Assembly (NCBI GenBank): GCA_003221085.1
Contig: QHUD01000227.1
Span: forward strand, 1 to 6,238
Source: Gemmatimonadota bacterium
GTDB taxonomy: Bacteria; Gemmatimonadota; Gemmatimonadetes; Gemmatimonadales; GWC2-71-9
Direction of reading: 5' to 3'
Length of the DNA stretch: 6,238 bases
Each line of letters opens with the position of its first letter. Position 1 is the first letter of the stretch. The position numbers and the translations under genes are program-made. Shown in pieces: positions 1 to 5,718 of this stretch. The notes under the pieces were generated by a model. That model saw only the letters and a list, made by a program, of their open reading frames with translations. It had not been told where the DNA came from and did no database searches.

Positions 1-1
1 C

Positions 2-616
2 GAACAGGTTGATCGACTGCAGATCGAGGCTCGCGGGAACGAGGCCGCGCGCGGTGACCGGTGTCGCGCTGCCGTGCGTCGTGAGCGACCAGATCGCGAG
101 CGCCACGAAAATGAGCCCCGGCAGCCAGGTGCCGTGGCCGCCCAGATTTTGCAGCCGTTTGCCCACGCGGAGGCCTACCACGTTCAAGCCTACCGCGAGC
201 CACAGCCCCACGAGCGACACAACCGCGATGAACAGGTTGTCATCGCCCAGGTGCACGAAGCGTGGACCGGCGGCGTAGGCGGCAATCGCCGCGGTGGTGA
301 CGAGGAGCGACGGGAAATAGAACAGGTTGTTGACCCAATATCCCCACCCGGCCACGAAGCCATGCGTGGGCCCGAAGGCGCGCCGCACCCAGCGGTAGAT
401 CCCACCGGCGCCCGGGTCGATGTCGGCGAGCTCGCGCACGGCGATCGCCGACGGCAGGAAGAAGACCACCATCGCGAGCAGCCACAGTCCCAGGCTCGCG
501 AGCCCGAACTGGCTCGCGGCCGTGGTGAGCCATCGCAGCCCGACGATGGCGCTGATGTTGAACAGCACCACGTCGCGCAGCCGCATGACGCGAGGGAGCT
601 GATGCGGCTCCGTCAC
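2..616 (-). CDS. APC-family amino acid permease, N-terminal part (runs off the left edge)
   Basis: An integral inner-membrane transporter of the APC superfamily (amino acid or polyamine permease), probably proton-coupled; the substrate cannot be told. The first 205 residues are visible and the C-terminal half or more lies beyond base 1. The frame stays open to the edge. Visible signs are a hydrophobic TM1 with a helix break at 'NISAIVGLRWL' (residues 20-30), TM2 around 38-60 ending in 'AVREL', and the family loop 'GAGGIYRWVRRAFG' (69-82). Further hydrophobic helices follow at about 85-117, 128-148 and 163-180. The start is a GTG at 616-614 whose last two bases are the first two of the upstream phosphatase stop codon (GTGA overlap), implying translational coupling. 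An internal ATG at 586 has no ribosome binding site and would remove the cytoplasmic N-terminus. Family assignment is firm; specificity is unknown. Confidence 0.88.
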   Translation of the reverse strand, partial: MTEPHQLPRVMRLRDVVLFNISAIVGLRWLTTAASQFGLASLGLWLLAMVVFFLPSAIAVRELADIDPGAGGIYRWVRRAFGPTHGFVAGWGYWVNNLFYFPSLLVTTAAIAAYAAGPRFVHLGDDNLFIAVVSLVGLWLAVGLNVVGLRVGKRLQNLGGHGTWLPGLIFVALAIWSLTTHGSATPVTARGLVPASLDLQSINLF

Positions 617-1329
617 GGTTCGGTCGGATGCACCTTTGCCGTCAGCCAGCCGATGCCCGTGCCGAGGACCGCCCCGCCGAGCACGTCCGTCGGAAAGTGC
701 TTCCCGGCAGACACTCGCAGGGCGGACACGCCAAGCGCGCCCACGTAGAGCAGTACGGCATTCCGGGTCTGGTGCGGCAGGTGCTCGCGCCGCGCCATCA
801 TGAGATACGTGGTGGCCGCGGCGAACGCGACCGATGCGTGTCCGGACGGGAACGAGCGCTGGCTGTTGGGGTCGCCGGCCGCCGCCGTCCCACCCGCGGT
901 GTATAGCACCGGTCGCTTGCGACGCACGATCACTTTCACCCAGTCGCTCGCGGCGAACGTCCAGGCGAGCGAGTTCGCAAATACGGCGACGTGTCCGCGA
1001 CGTTGCGCGGGAGTCGCGCCCTGGAACGACGCGATCCCCGCGAAGCCGATGAGTCCCGCGAGCACTGCGCTACTCGCGGTGCCCGCGGGTCCGGAGAAGG
1101 TGTGGAGCGCCACGCGGTCGATGCCGGGGAGCGACGCCGGATCGCACGGGACAGTAGACCCACAGGAGGGCGCGGACTTCGGCAGCTTGGTCGCTTCCGG
1201 GATGAGGGCGGCGACTCCGGCGGAGAGGACCGAGACGGCATCACCCCAGTCCACGCGGTAGGGCGCCTGTCCTTGCGCGGCGGGAGCGCAGACCATGACG
1301 AGGACGAAGGCAGCGGCCAGGCGACGCAT
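613..1329 (-). CDS. PAP2-family phosphatase with signal peptide
   Basis: A 238-residue PAP2 (type 2 phosphatidic acid phosphatase) protein, likely hydrolysing a lipid or small phosphate ester on the periplasmic side. The three phosphatase signatures are complete. Motif 1 is K132-x6-R139-P140 ('KVIVRRKRP'), motif 2 is 'SFPSGHAS' with H164, and motif 3 is R205-x5-H211-x3-D215 ('RVSAGKHFPTDV'), with Leu instead of the usual Ser before Arg. Residues 1-20 look like a signal peptide (MRRL, then a hydrophobic stretch, then AQG before QAP). A cysteine pair, C56 and C62, lies in the exported N-terminal part. The ATG at 1329 is preceded by GGAG (1339-1336) at 6-nt spacing. It is first in a minus-strand pair with the permease, divergent from the ceramide operon. 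Substrate unknown; undecaprenyl-diphosphate or lipid phosphate are family possibilities. A role in sphingolipid turnover is only suggested by position. Confidence 0.9.
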   Translation of the reverse strand: MRRLAAAFVLVMVCAPAAQGQAPYRVDWGDAVSVLSAGVAALIPEATKLPKSAPSCGSTVPCDPASLPGIDRVALHTFSGPAGTASSAVLAGLIGFAGIASFQGATPAQRRGHVAVFANSLAWTFAASDWVKVIVRRKRPVLYTAGGTAAAGDPNSQRSFPSGHASVAFAAATTYLMMARREHLPHQTRNAVLLYVGALGVSALRVSAGKHFPTDVLGGAVLGTGIGWLTAKVHPTEP

Positions 1330-1410
1330 GCGGAGCTCCGATCAGAACGGGCGGCTTACAACTTACGCGCGCCCCCGCGGTCCCGCTGACGCAGCGCATC
1401 TCTTGTGGCC

Positions 1411-1439
1411 TTGCGGTTTTAGCCCCTCCCCGTTACCCT
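1411..1439 (+). promoter_or_regulatory. Candidate sigma70-type promoter for the spt operon
   Basis: TTGCGG at 1411-1416 and TACCCT at 1434-1439 are separated by 17 nt. Each keeps the most conserved positions of its consensus hexamer (TTG at -35, TA...T at -10). Transcription would begin near 1446, leaving a leader of about 34 nt that contains the spt ribosome binding site. The match is moderate and rests on eye inspection only. Confidence 0.35.
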
Positions 1440-1468
1440 TTGGGCTGAATTTTCCCATCCATCGCATC

Positions 1469-1474
1469 GGAGGG
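1469..1474 (+). promoter_or_regulatory. Ribosome binding site that fixes the spt GTG start
   Basis: GGAGGG lies 5 nt before GTG at 1480. A second GTG at 1476 is in another frame and too close to the Shine-Dalgarno, so this site decides in favour of 1480. Confidence 0.75.
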
Positions 1475-1479
1475 CGTGC

Positions 1480-2685
1480 GTGACCACCGAGACCCTGCAG
1501 CACGTCGCTCTGTTCGACAAGTGCAAAAGCTTCACCAAGGCCCGCGAGCTTCAGGCCGTCGGTCTGTACCCGTATTTCCGGCCGATCTCGCATTCCGAAG
1601 ACACCGTCGTCGTCATCGAAGGCAAAGAACGGATCATGATGGGCTCCAACAACTACCTGGGGCTCACCCATCATCCGGAGGTGCTCGCGGCCGCGAAGCA
1701 GGCGCTCGAGCGCTACGGGTCGGGTTGCACCGGCAGCCGGCTGCTGAACGGCACGCTCGATCTGCACGAGCGGCTGGAGCACGAGCTGGCGCAGTTCTTC
1801 GGCAAGGGAGCCTGCCTCGTCTTCTCGACGGGCTATCAGGCGAACCTCGGGCTCATTTCGGGGCTGGTGGGCCGGGGCGACATGGTCTTTCTGGACAAGC
1901 TCGACCACGCCTCGATCGTGGACGGCGCGAAGATGTCCTACGGCGAGACCGTGCGCTTCAACCACGGCGACCTCGTCAGCCTCGAGCGCAAGCTGCAGCA
2001 GGCGCGTCCGGGCACCGGCATCATGATCATCGTGGACGGCATCTACTCGATGGAAGGCGACGTCGCCGACGTCCCGAACCTGCTCAAGACCGCGCAGAAA
2101 CACGGCGCCGCACTCGCCATCGACGACGCGCACGCGGTGGGCGTGCTGGGCCCGCGGGGCGACGGCACCGCGGCGCATTTCGGTCTGAGCGACGACGTCG
2201 ACATCATCGTCGGCACATTTTCCAAGTCGCTCGCGTCCATCGGCGGTTTTGCGGCCGGCTCGGAAAGCGTGATCCACTTCCTGAAGCACAATTCGCGGCC
2301 GCTGATCTTCACGGCCGCGCTGCCGCCCGCCAACACGGCCGGAGTGCTCGCCGCGCTCCACATCCTGCAGCGCGAGCCCGAGCGGCGCGACTGCCTCTGG
2401 CAGAACACGCGTCGGCTCCAGGAAGGGCTCCGCGCGCTCGGCTTCGACATCGGCCCGACCGCGACCCCGATCGTGCCGGTGCTGATCGGCCCGCTCGAGA
2501 AGACGTTCCTGTTCTGGCGCAAGCTGTTCGAGGCCGGCGTGTTCACCAACCCCGTCGTGCCGCCCGCGGTGCCCCCGTCGCATTGCCGGCTGCGCACGAG
2601 CTTGATGGCGACCCACACGGCGCAGCAGATCGACCACGCGCTCGAGGTGTTCGGCCGTCTCGGGAAAGAGCTGGGGGTCATCTGA
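1480..2685 (+). CDS. spt: Serine palmitoyltransferase-type alpha-oxoamine synthase
   Basis: A PLP-dependent enzyme of 401 residues that should condense L-serine with a long-chain acyl thioester to 3-ketosphinganine, the committed step of sphingolipid synthesis, as a cytosolic or membrane-associated homodimer. Active-site residues of the family are all present: N58 in 'GSNNYLGL', H143 in 'LDHAS' (stacks on PLP), D215 and H218 in 'DDAHAVG', the Schiff-base K249 in 'TFSKS', and R372 in 'RLRTSLMATHT' for the substrate carboxylate. The N-terminal 'LYPYFRPI' (29-36) is typical of bacterial serine palmitoyltransferases and not of KBL or BioF, and 'GSGCTGSRLLNGT' (80-92) is the usual glycine-rich region. 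Length fits the family. It starts at GTG 1480 behind a good ribosome binding site. The downstream ceramide-synthase-like and CerR-like genes support SPT over 2-amino-3-ketobutyrate ligase or 8-amino-7-oxononanoate synthase, which remain the alternatives. Confidence 0.88.
   Translation: MTTETLQHVALFDKCKSFTKARELQAVGLYPYFRPISHSEDTVVVIEGKERIMMGSNNYLGLTHHPEVLAAAKQALERYGSGCTGSRLLNGTLDLHERLEHELAQFFGKGACLVFSTGYQANLGLISGLVGRGDMVFLDKLDHASIVDGAKMSYGETVRFNHGDLVSLERKLQQARPGTGIMIIVDGIYSMEGDVADVPNLLKTAQKHGAALAIDDAHAVGVLGPRGDGTAAHFGLSDDVDIIVGTFSKSLASIGGFAAGSESVIHFLKHNSRPLIFTAALPPANTAGVLAALHILQREPERRDCLWQNTRRLQEGLRALGFDIGPTATPIVPVLIGPLEKTFLFWRKLFEAGVFTNPVVPPAVPPSHCRLRTSLMATHTAQQIDHALEVFGRLGKELGVI
2682..2684 (+). 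promoter_or_regulatory. Possible CTG start codon for the ceramide-synthase-like gene
   Basis: In the bcerS frame there is no ATG, GTG or TTG between about 2643 and 2699. CTG at 2682-2684 overlaps the spt stop (TGA 2683-2685), follows a purine-rich GGGGG at 2673-2677 with 4-nt spacing, and would begin the protein 'MSAPQIVPV', which fits the N-terminal strand expected of the fold. The next ordinary start is GTG 2700, with no Shine-Dalgarno. Rare CTG initiation is known in bacteria but is not proven here. Confidence 0.35.
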
Positions 2686-2699
2686 GCGCTCCGCAGATC

Positions 2700-3794
2700 G
2701 TGCCCGTCACGAACGGGCGCGGTCTGGAGCGGTTCATCGGCTTTCCGTACGACCTGCACCGCGGCGACCCCCTCTGGGTACCGCAGCTGCGGATGGACGT
2801 CCGCACCCTCCTAACGCCGGGCAAGAATCCCTTCTTCGAGCATGCCGAAGCGCAGTACTTCCTCGCGGTCCGTGAGGGGCGGACGGTCGGCCGCATCGCG
2901 GCCATCAAAAACGACGCGCACACCCGCGAGCACGGCGACCGCGTCGGATTCTACGGCTTCTTCGAGTGCGTGAACGAGCAGCCGGTCGCGAACGCCCTGT
3001 TCGACGCGGCCGGCCGTTGGCTCTCGGGCAAGGCCTTCCGGGTGATGCGCGGACCGATGAACCCGTCGGTCAACGACGATTGTGGGTTGCTGGTCGAGGG
3101 GTTCGACACCCCTCCCACCATCATGATGCCGCACAACCCCCCGTACTACGTGGCCCTGCATCAGGGCTACGGCTTCGCCAAGGCCAAGGATCTGATCGCG
3201 TTCGCGAGCCCAGACGGCGACCCCCCCGAGCGCATCACGCGGGCCGTGAACATCATCGCCGAGCGTAAGGGAATCACCCTGCGCCCGCTCAACATGAAGC
3301 GCTTCAAGGAAGAAGTGGAGCTGGTCAAGGCGCTGTACAACCAGGCGTGGGAGCGGAACTGGGGGTTCGTTCCACTGACCGATGCGGAAATCGACCACCT
3401 CGCGAAGCAGCTCAAGCCGATCGTGGTCCCCGACCTGGTCTGCTTCGCGGAGCGGAAGGGCCAGGTGATCGGATTTGCGGTCGCCCTGCCGGACTTCAAC
3501 GTCGCCCTGAAGCACAATCCCTCCGGCCGGATCTGGGGCATCCCCAAAATTCTGTGGTACGCCCGGCGCATTCATCGTTGCCGCATACCGTTGTTGGGCA
3601 CGCTGAAGGAATACCGCGGCGCCGGCGTGGATGCGATGATGTACCACTGGATCTGGACCAAGGGCGCCATCCACGGCTACCACTGGGGCGAGGGCGGCTG
3701 GATCCTCGAGGACAACGCCCCCATGGTCAACGGCGCCCTGCAGCTCGGGTTCCGTCCCTACAAGACATACCGGGTCTACGACCGGCCCCTGTGA
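2700..3794 (+). CDS. bcerS: GNAT-fold N-acyltransferase, probable bacterial ceramide synthase
   Basis: A 364-residue GNAT-superfamily protein of the type identified as bacterial ceramide synthase in Caulobacter. It should transfer a fatty acyl group to the amine of 3-ketosphinganine or sphinganine. Databases usually label such proteins 'hypothetical' or 'GNAT N-acetyltransferase'. Seen here are the conserved N-terminal stretch 'FPYDLHRGDPLWVPQLR' (15-31) and 'KNPFFEHAEAQYFLA' (42-56), the 'GPMNPSVNDDCGLLVEGF' segment (118-135), and a C-terminal GNAT half. In that half 'EYRGAGVD' (304-311) stands for the acyl-CoA pyrophosphate loop, followed by 'ILEDNAPMVNGALQLGF' (335-351). No signal peptide or TM helix is seen, so it is cytosolic or peripheral. 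The start is uncertain: GTG 2700 lacks a Shine-Dalgarno and trims the first strand ('PQIVPV'). CTG 2682 would restore it, overlap the spt stop as CTGA and follow GGGGG at 2673-2677. The family call rests on residue pattern and neighbours. Confidence 0.82.
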   Translation: MPVTNGRGLERFIGFPYDLHRGDPLWVPQLRMDVRTLLTPGKNPFFEHAEAQYFLAVREGRTVGRIAAIKNDAHTREHGDRVGFYGFFECVNEQPVANALFDAAGRWLSGKAFRVMRGPMNPSVNDDCGLLVEGFDTPPTIMMPHNPPYYVALHQGYGFAKAKDLIAFASPDGDPPERITRAVNIIAERKGITLRPLNMKRFKEEVELVKALYNQAWERNWGFVPLTDAEIDHLAKQLKPIVVPDLVCFAERKGQVIGFAVALPDFNVALKHNPSGRIWGIPKILWYARRIHRCRIPLLGTLKEYRGAGVDAMMYHWIWTKGAIHGYHWGEGGWILEDNAPMVNGALQLGFRPYKTYRVYDRPL

Positions 3795-4759
3795 AGGCGT
3801 TCGTCACCGGCGGCACGGGCTTCGTCGGTGCGCATCTCGTGCGGGCGTTGCGCGCGCGCGGCGACGCCGTGACCTGCCTGGTGCGGAGCGCCGCGAAGGC
3901 GCAGTCGCTCGGCTGGACCGACGTGCGTCTGATCCGGGGCGATCTGGACGATGCCGCCGCGCTGCGCGAGGGGTGCGCGGGGGCCGACGTGATCTACCAC
4001 GTGGCGGGGCGCATCAGCGCCCGGGACGTGAGCGAGTTCATGCGTGCCAACCGCGATGGGACGGCACGCGTGCTCGAGGCCGCCGCGCCGCGCTCGCCGC
4101 AACGGTTCGTGCTCGTCTCCTCGCTTGCAGCGGCGGGGCCAACGGTGCCGGGGAAACCGATCGATGAAACCCGTCCCCCATCCCCCGTCACTCCGTACGG
4201 CGAGAGCAAGCTCGCAGCCGAACTCCTCGTGCGGACGATGGCCGGCGCATGGACCATCGTGCGGCCGCCGACGGTGTACGGCGAATGGGACCGCGAGGTC
4301 CTCAAGGTGTTCAAGGTCGCCCGGACCGGGCTGGCCCCGGTGTTCGGGGACGGCTCGCAGGAGCTGTCGGTCATCTACGCGGGGGATCTCGCCGGCGCGC
4401 TGGTGGCGGCGGCCACCGCGCCCGCCGCGGCCAACCGCGTATACTACGCTGCCCATCCCGCCGTGATCACCAGCCGGGACCTCGTCCGGGCGATCGGGCG
4501 GGCGGTGGGACGGGAGCCTCGCATCGTGCCGTTGCCGGGACCCCTTGCCCGGGGTCTCCTCTGGACCATCGGGTCGATTGCGCACCTCGCGGGCCGGGCG
4601 ACACTGTTGTCGGGCGATAAGGCGGCGGAATTCCTCGCTCCGGCCTGGACGTGCCGCCCCGATGCCTTGGCCCGCGACGCCGGGTGGCGGGCGGAAACCG
4701 ACCTGGAAACGGGATTGCGGCGAACGGCAGCCTGGTATCGGAGGGAGGGGTGGCTGTGA
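3791..4759 (+). CDS. cerR: Extended SDR / NAD-dependent epimerase-like reductase, probable CerR
   Basis: A 322-residue extended short-chain dehydrogenase that should reduce the 3-keto group of the sphingoid base or of 3-ketoceramide. This is the role of the epimerase-like CerR in the Caulobacter ceramide pathway. The Rossmann motif is 'TGGTGFVG' (6-13, GxxGxxG). An acidic 'GDLDD' (50-54) follows, then 'HVAG' (70-73), a catalytic Ser in 'LVSSLAAAG' (S110/S111), and Y136-x3-K140 in 'TPYGESK'. The 'VRPPTVYG' (157-164) and 'VIYAGDLAGA' (194-203) elements are those of extended SDRs. R32 after the second strand would favour NADPH, but this is weak evidence. It starts at GTG 3791, overlapping the previous stop as GTGA, and ends in the next gene's GTG. 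No separate Shine-Dalgarno is obvious, so translation is probably coupled. By sequence alone it could be another sugar or steroid epimerase-like enzyme; the operon gives the specific call. Confidence 0.83.
   Translation: MKAFVTGGTGFVGAHLVRALRARGDAVTCLVRSAAKAQSLGWTDVRLIRGDLDDAAALREGCAGADVIYHVAGRISARDVSEFMRANRDGTARVLEAAAPRSPQRFVLVSSLAAAGPTVPGKPIDETRPPSPVTPYGESKLAAELLVRTMAGAWTIVRPPTVYGEWDREVLKVFKVARTGLAPVFGDGSQELSVIYAGDLAGALVAAATAPAAANRVYYAAHPAVITSRDLVRAIGRAVGREPRIVPLPGPLARGLLWTIGSIAHLAGRATLLSGDKAAEFLAPAWTCRPDALARDAGWRAETDLETGLRRTAAWYRREGWL
4740..4750 (+). promoter_or_regulatory. Strong ribosome binding site for the Aur1-like gene
   Basis: A purine run, GGAGGGAGGGG, lies inside the cerR 3' end and stops 5 nt before GTG 4756. 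It is the strongest Shine-Dalgarno in the window. It argues that translation really begins at 4756, upstream of the hairpin, not at the in-frame GTG 4846. Confidence 0.7.
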
Positions 4760-5718
4760 GGGCACCGCGGTACGACGCTACGACGCTACGCCTTAGGTCG
4801 TCACTTACAACGTGGCGTCGTAGCGTCGGCCAACGGCTCACCGCAGTGGACGTCGTCACCCTCGTGTATGTCGCGATCGCGACTGCCGCCGTCCTGGCGT
4901 TCTCGGCGCACGACCATGCCAACTGGGACCTGCTGCTCACGGCGCACGCGCTGCTCGTCACGCTCGTACTCGTCGCGCCCCTCGCCCGTCAGGCGGGCCC
5001 GCTGGGCCGGTTTCTGGGTGATTGGTATCCGATGCTGCTGCTGGGCGCGCTGTATGCGGAAGTCGGCGTGCTCAACGTCGATCTGGGATACCAGCACGAC
5101 CACATCATCCAGCGGCTCGAGCTCTGGGTGTTCGGCTCCCAGCTGTCGTATCGCTGGATTCGCGAGATGCCGAATCCGCTGCTCTCCTGGCTCCTGCACA
5201 GCTGCTACCTCGCGTACTACGCCATCCTGTACGCCTCGCCGCTGGGGTTATGGTTCAGCGGACGGCGGGACGCCGCGCGCCGCACCATCTTCGCGGTGAT
5301 GGTGACGTTCTACGTCTGCTACGTCGTGTTCCTCTTCTTCCCCGTGGCGGGGCCACGCTACACCTTCGACCTGGCTCACAATGCCGCCACGGCCGTCTGG
5401 CCGGCCCGGGCCACCCAGTGGCTGCTCGATCTCGGTGATTCGTGGGGCGCGGCGTTCCCGTCCTCGCACGTGGCCGCCGCGGTGGTCGCCGCGCTGTGCG
5501 CCCTGCGCTACTGGCGGACGCTCGGCCTGCTGCTCACGCCGTTGACCGTGGGGCTGGTGCTGTCGGTGGTGTACGGGCAATTCCACTATGCGGTGGACGC
5601 CGTGGCCGGACTGATCGTGGCCTGCGCGGTGCTCGCCTCGCAGTACATCTACGGGTCGCAGCCCGCCACCGTCGCCGCGACGCTGCCCGGACGCGAGCTC
5701 GAGACGGGCCGCGCTTAG
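4756..5718 (+). CDS. Polytopic PAP2_3 / Aur1-like membrane protein, candidate phosphosphingolipid head-group enzyme
   Basis: A 320-residue inner-membrane protein with six to eight hydrophobic helices (about 34-50, 60-76, 88-106, 142-167, 178-197, 239-250, 256-275, 279-299). It carries the PAP2_3/Aur1 signature set: 'PVAGPRY' (196-202), 'FPSSHVAAA' (234-242, H238) and 'YGQFHYAVD' (273-281, H277 and D281), giving the expected His-His-Asp catalytic centre. The family includes fungal inositol phosphorylceramide synthase as well as plain lipid phosphatases. Fourth in a ceramide operon, it may move a phospho-head group onto ceramide or remove a phosphate from a precursor; the sequence does not decide. 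It starts at GTG 4756 in a GTGA overlap with cerR and behind a very strong ribosome binding site. Residues 6-24 are encoded by an inverted repeat with unusual codons and are probably not functional. GTG 4846 is an alternative start just before TM1, but has no Shine-Dalgarno. Confidence 0.85.
   Translation: MRAPRYDATTLRLRSSLTTWRRSVGQRLTAVDVVTLVYVAIATAAVLAFSAHDHANWDLLLTAHALLVTLVLVAPLARQAGPLGRFLGDWYPMLLLGALYAEVGVLNVDLGYQHDHIIQRLELWVFGSQLSYRWIREMPNPLLSWLLHSCYLAYYAILYASPLGLWFSGRRDAARRTIFAVMVTFYVCYVVFLFFPVAGPRYTFDLAHNAATAVWPARATQWLLDLGDSWGAAFPSSHVAAAVVAALCALRYWRTLGLLLTPLTVGLVLSVVYGQFHYAVDAVAGLIVACAVLASQYIYGSQPATVAATLPGRELETGRA
4773..4828. repeat. 18-bp inverted repeat with an internal 8-nt tandem unit, inside the Aur1-like gene
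   Basis: The left arm (4773-4790) and right arm (4811-4828) are reverse complements over 18 bp, with one pair that would be U-G in RNA (4787/4814) and a 20-nt loop. The inner 14 bp (4773-4786 and 4815-4828) are perfect. The left arm is part of a tandem of TACGACGC (4771-4778 and 4779-4786, then TACG at 4787-4790). It begins 17 nt after the GTG start, so the mRNA would carry a long stem over codons 6-24. It resembles a dispersed REP-like or miniature palindromic element that landed in the 5' end of the gene. Confidence 0.75.

Larger units (their letters stand above)
1330..1479. promoter_or_regulatory. Divergent intergenic region between the PAP2/permease pair and the ceramide operon
   Basis: This 150-nt gap is the only real non-coding stretch in the window and must carry promoters for both directions. 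It is less GC-rich in its right half (about 1400-1460) than the flanking genes, as expected of promoter DNA. I see no convincing operator palindrome and no good -35/-10 pair for the minus-strand gene. A short AGCCC/GGGCT inverted pair (1421-1425 and 1442-1446) overlaps the proposed plus-strand promoter but is too short to call a site. Confidence 0.6.

Noticed and set aside
74..748. A 224-codon plus-strand open frame across the permease and the end of the PAP2 gene.
   Set aside because: The translation is polar, repetitive and without any domain, while the minus strand gives clear membrane-transporter and PAP2 motifs across the same bases.
1421..1446. AGCCC/GGGCT pair considered as a terminator or operator.
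   Set aside because: Only 5 bp of stem with a 16-nt loop, no T-run in the right orientation, and no gene ends there.
1363..2637. A 424-codon open frame antisense to spt.
   Set aside because: Low-complexity arginine, valine and histidine-rich translation with no recognisable domain, mirroring the codon pattern of spt. The same holds for the antisense frames at 2811-3683 and 3776-4765.
1480..2685. Calling this gene 8-amino-7-oxononanoate synthase (bioF) or 2-amino-3-ketobutyrate CoA ligase (kbl).
   Set aside because: The LYPYFRPI element and the downstream ceramide-type genes fit serine palmitoyltransferase better. No biotin genes or threonine dehydrogenase are nearby.
3096..3114. A 7-bp inverted repeat (GAGGGGT / ACCCCTC) with a 5-nt loop.
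   Set aside because: It lies mid-gene in a conserved coding segment of the ceramide-synthase-like gene, has no T-run, and is short enough to arise by chance in GC-rich DNA.
1476..3794. A single 772-codon open frame covering the spt region and the whole ceramide-synthase-like gene, which might look like a fusion protein.
   Set aside because: Its first 400 codons read as arginine-, alanine- and proline-rich nonsense in a shifted frame of the well-supported spt gene. Only the part from about 2682 onwards has family features. It is an artefact of high GC content.
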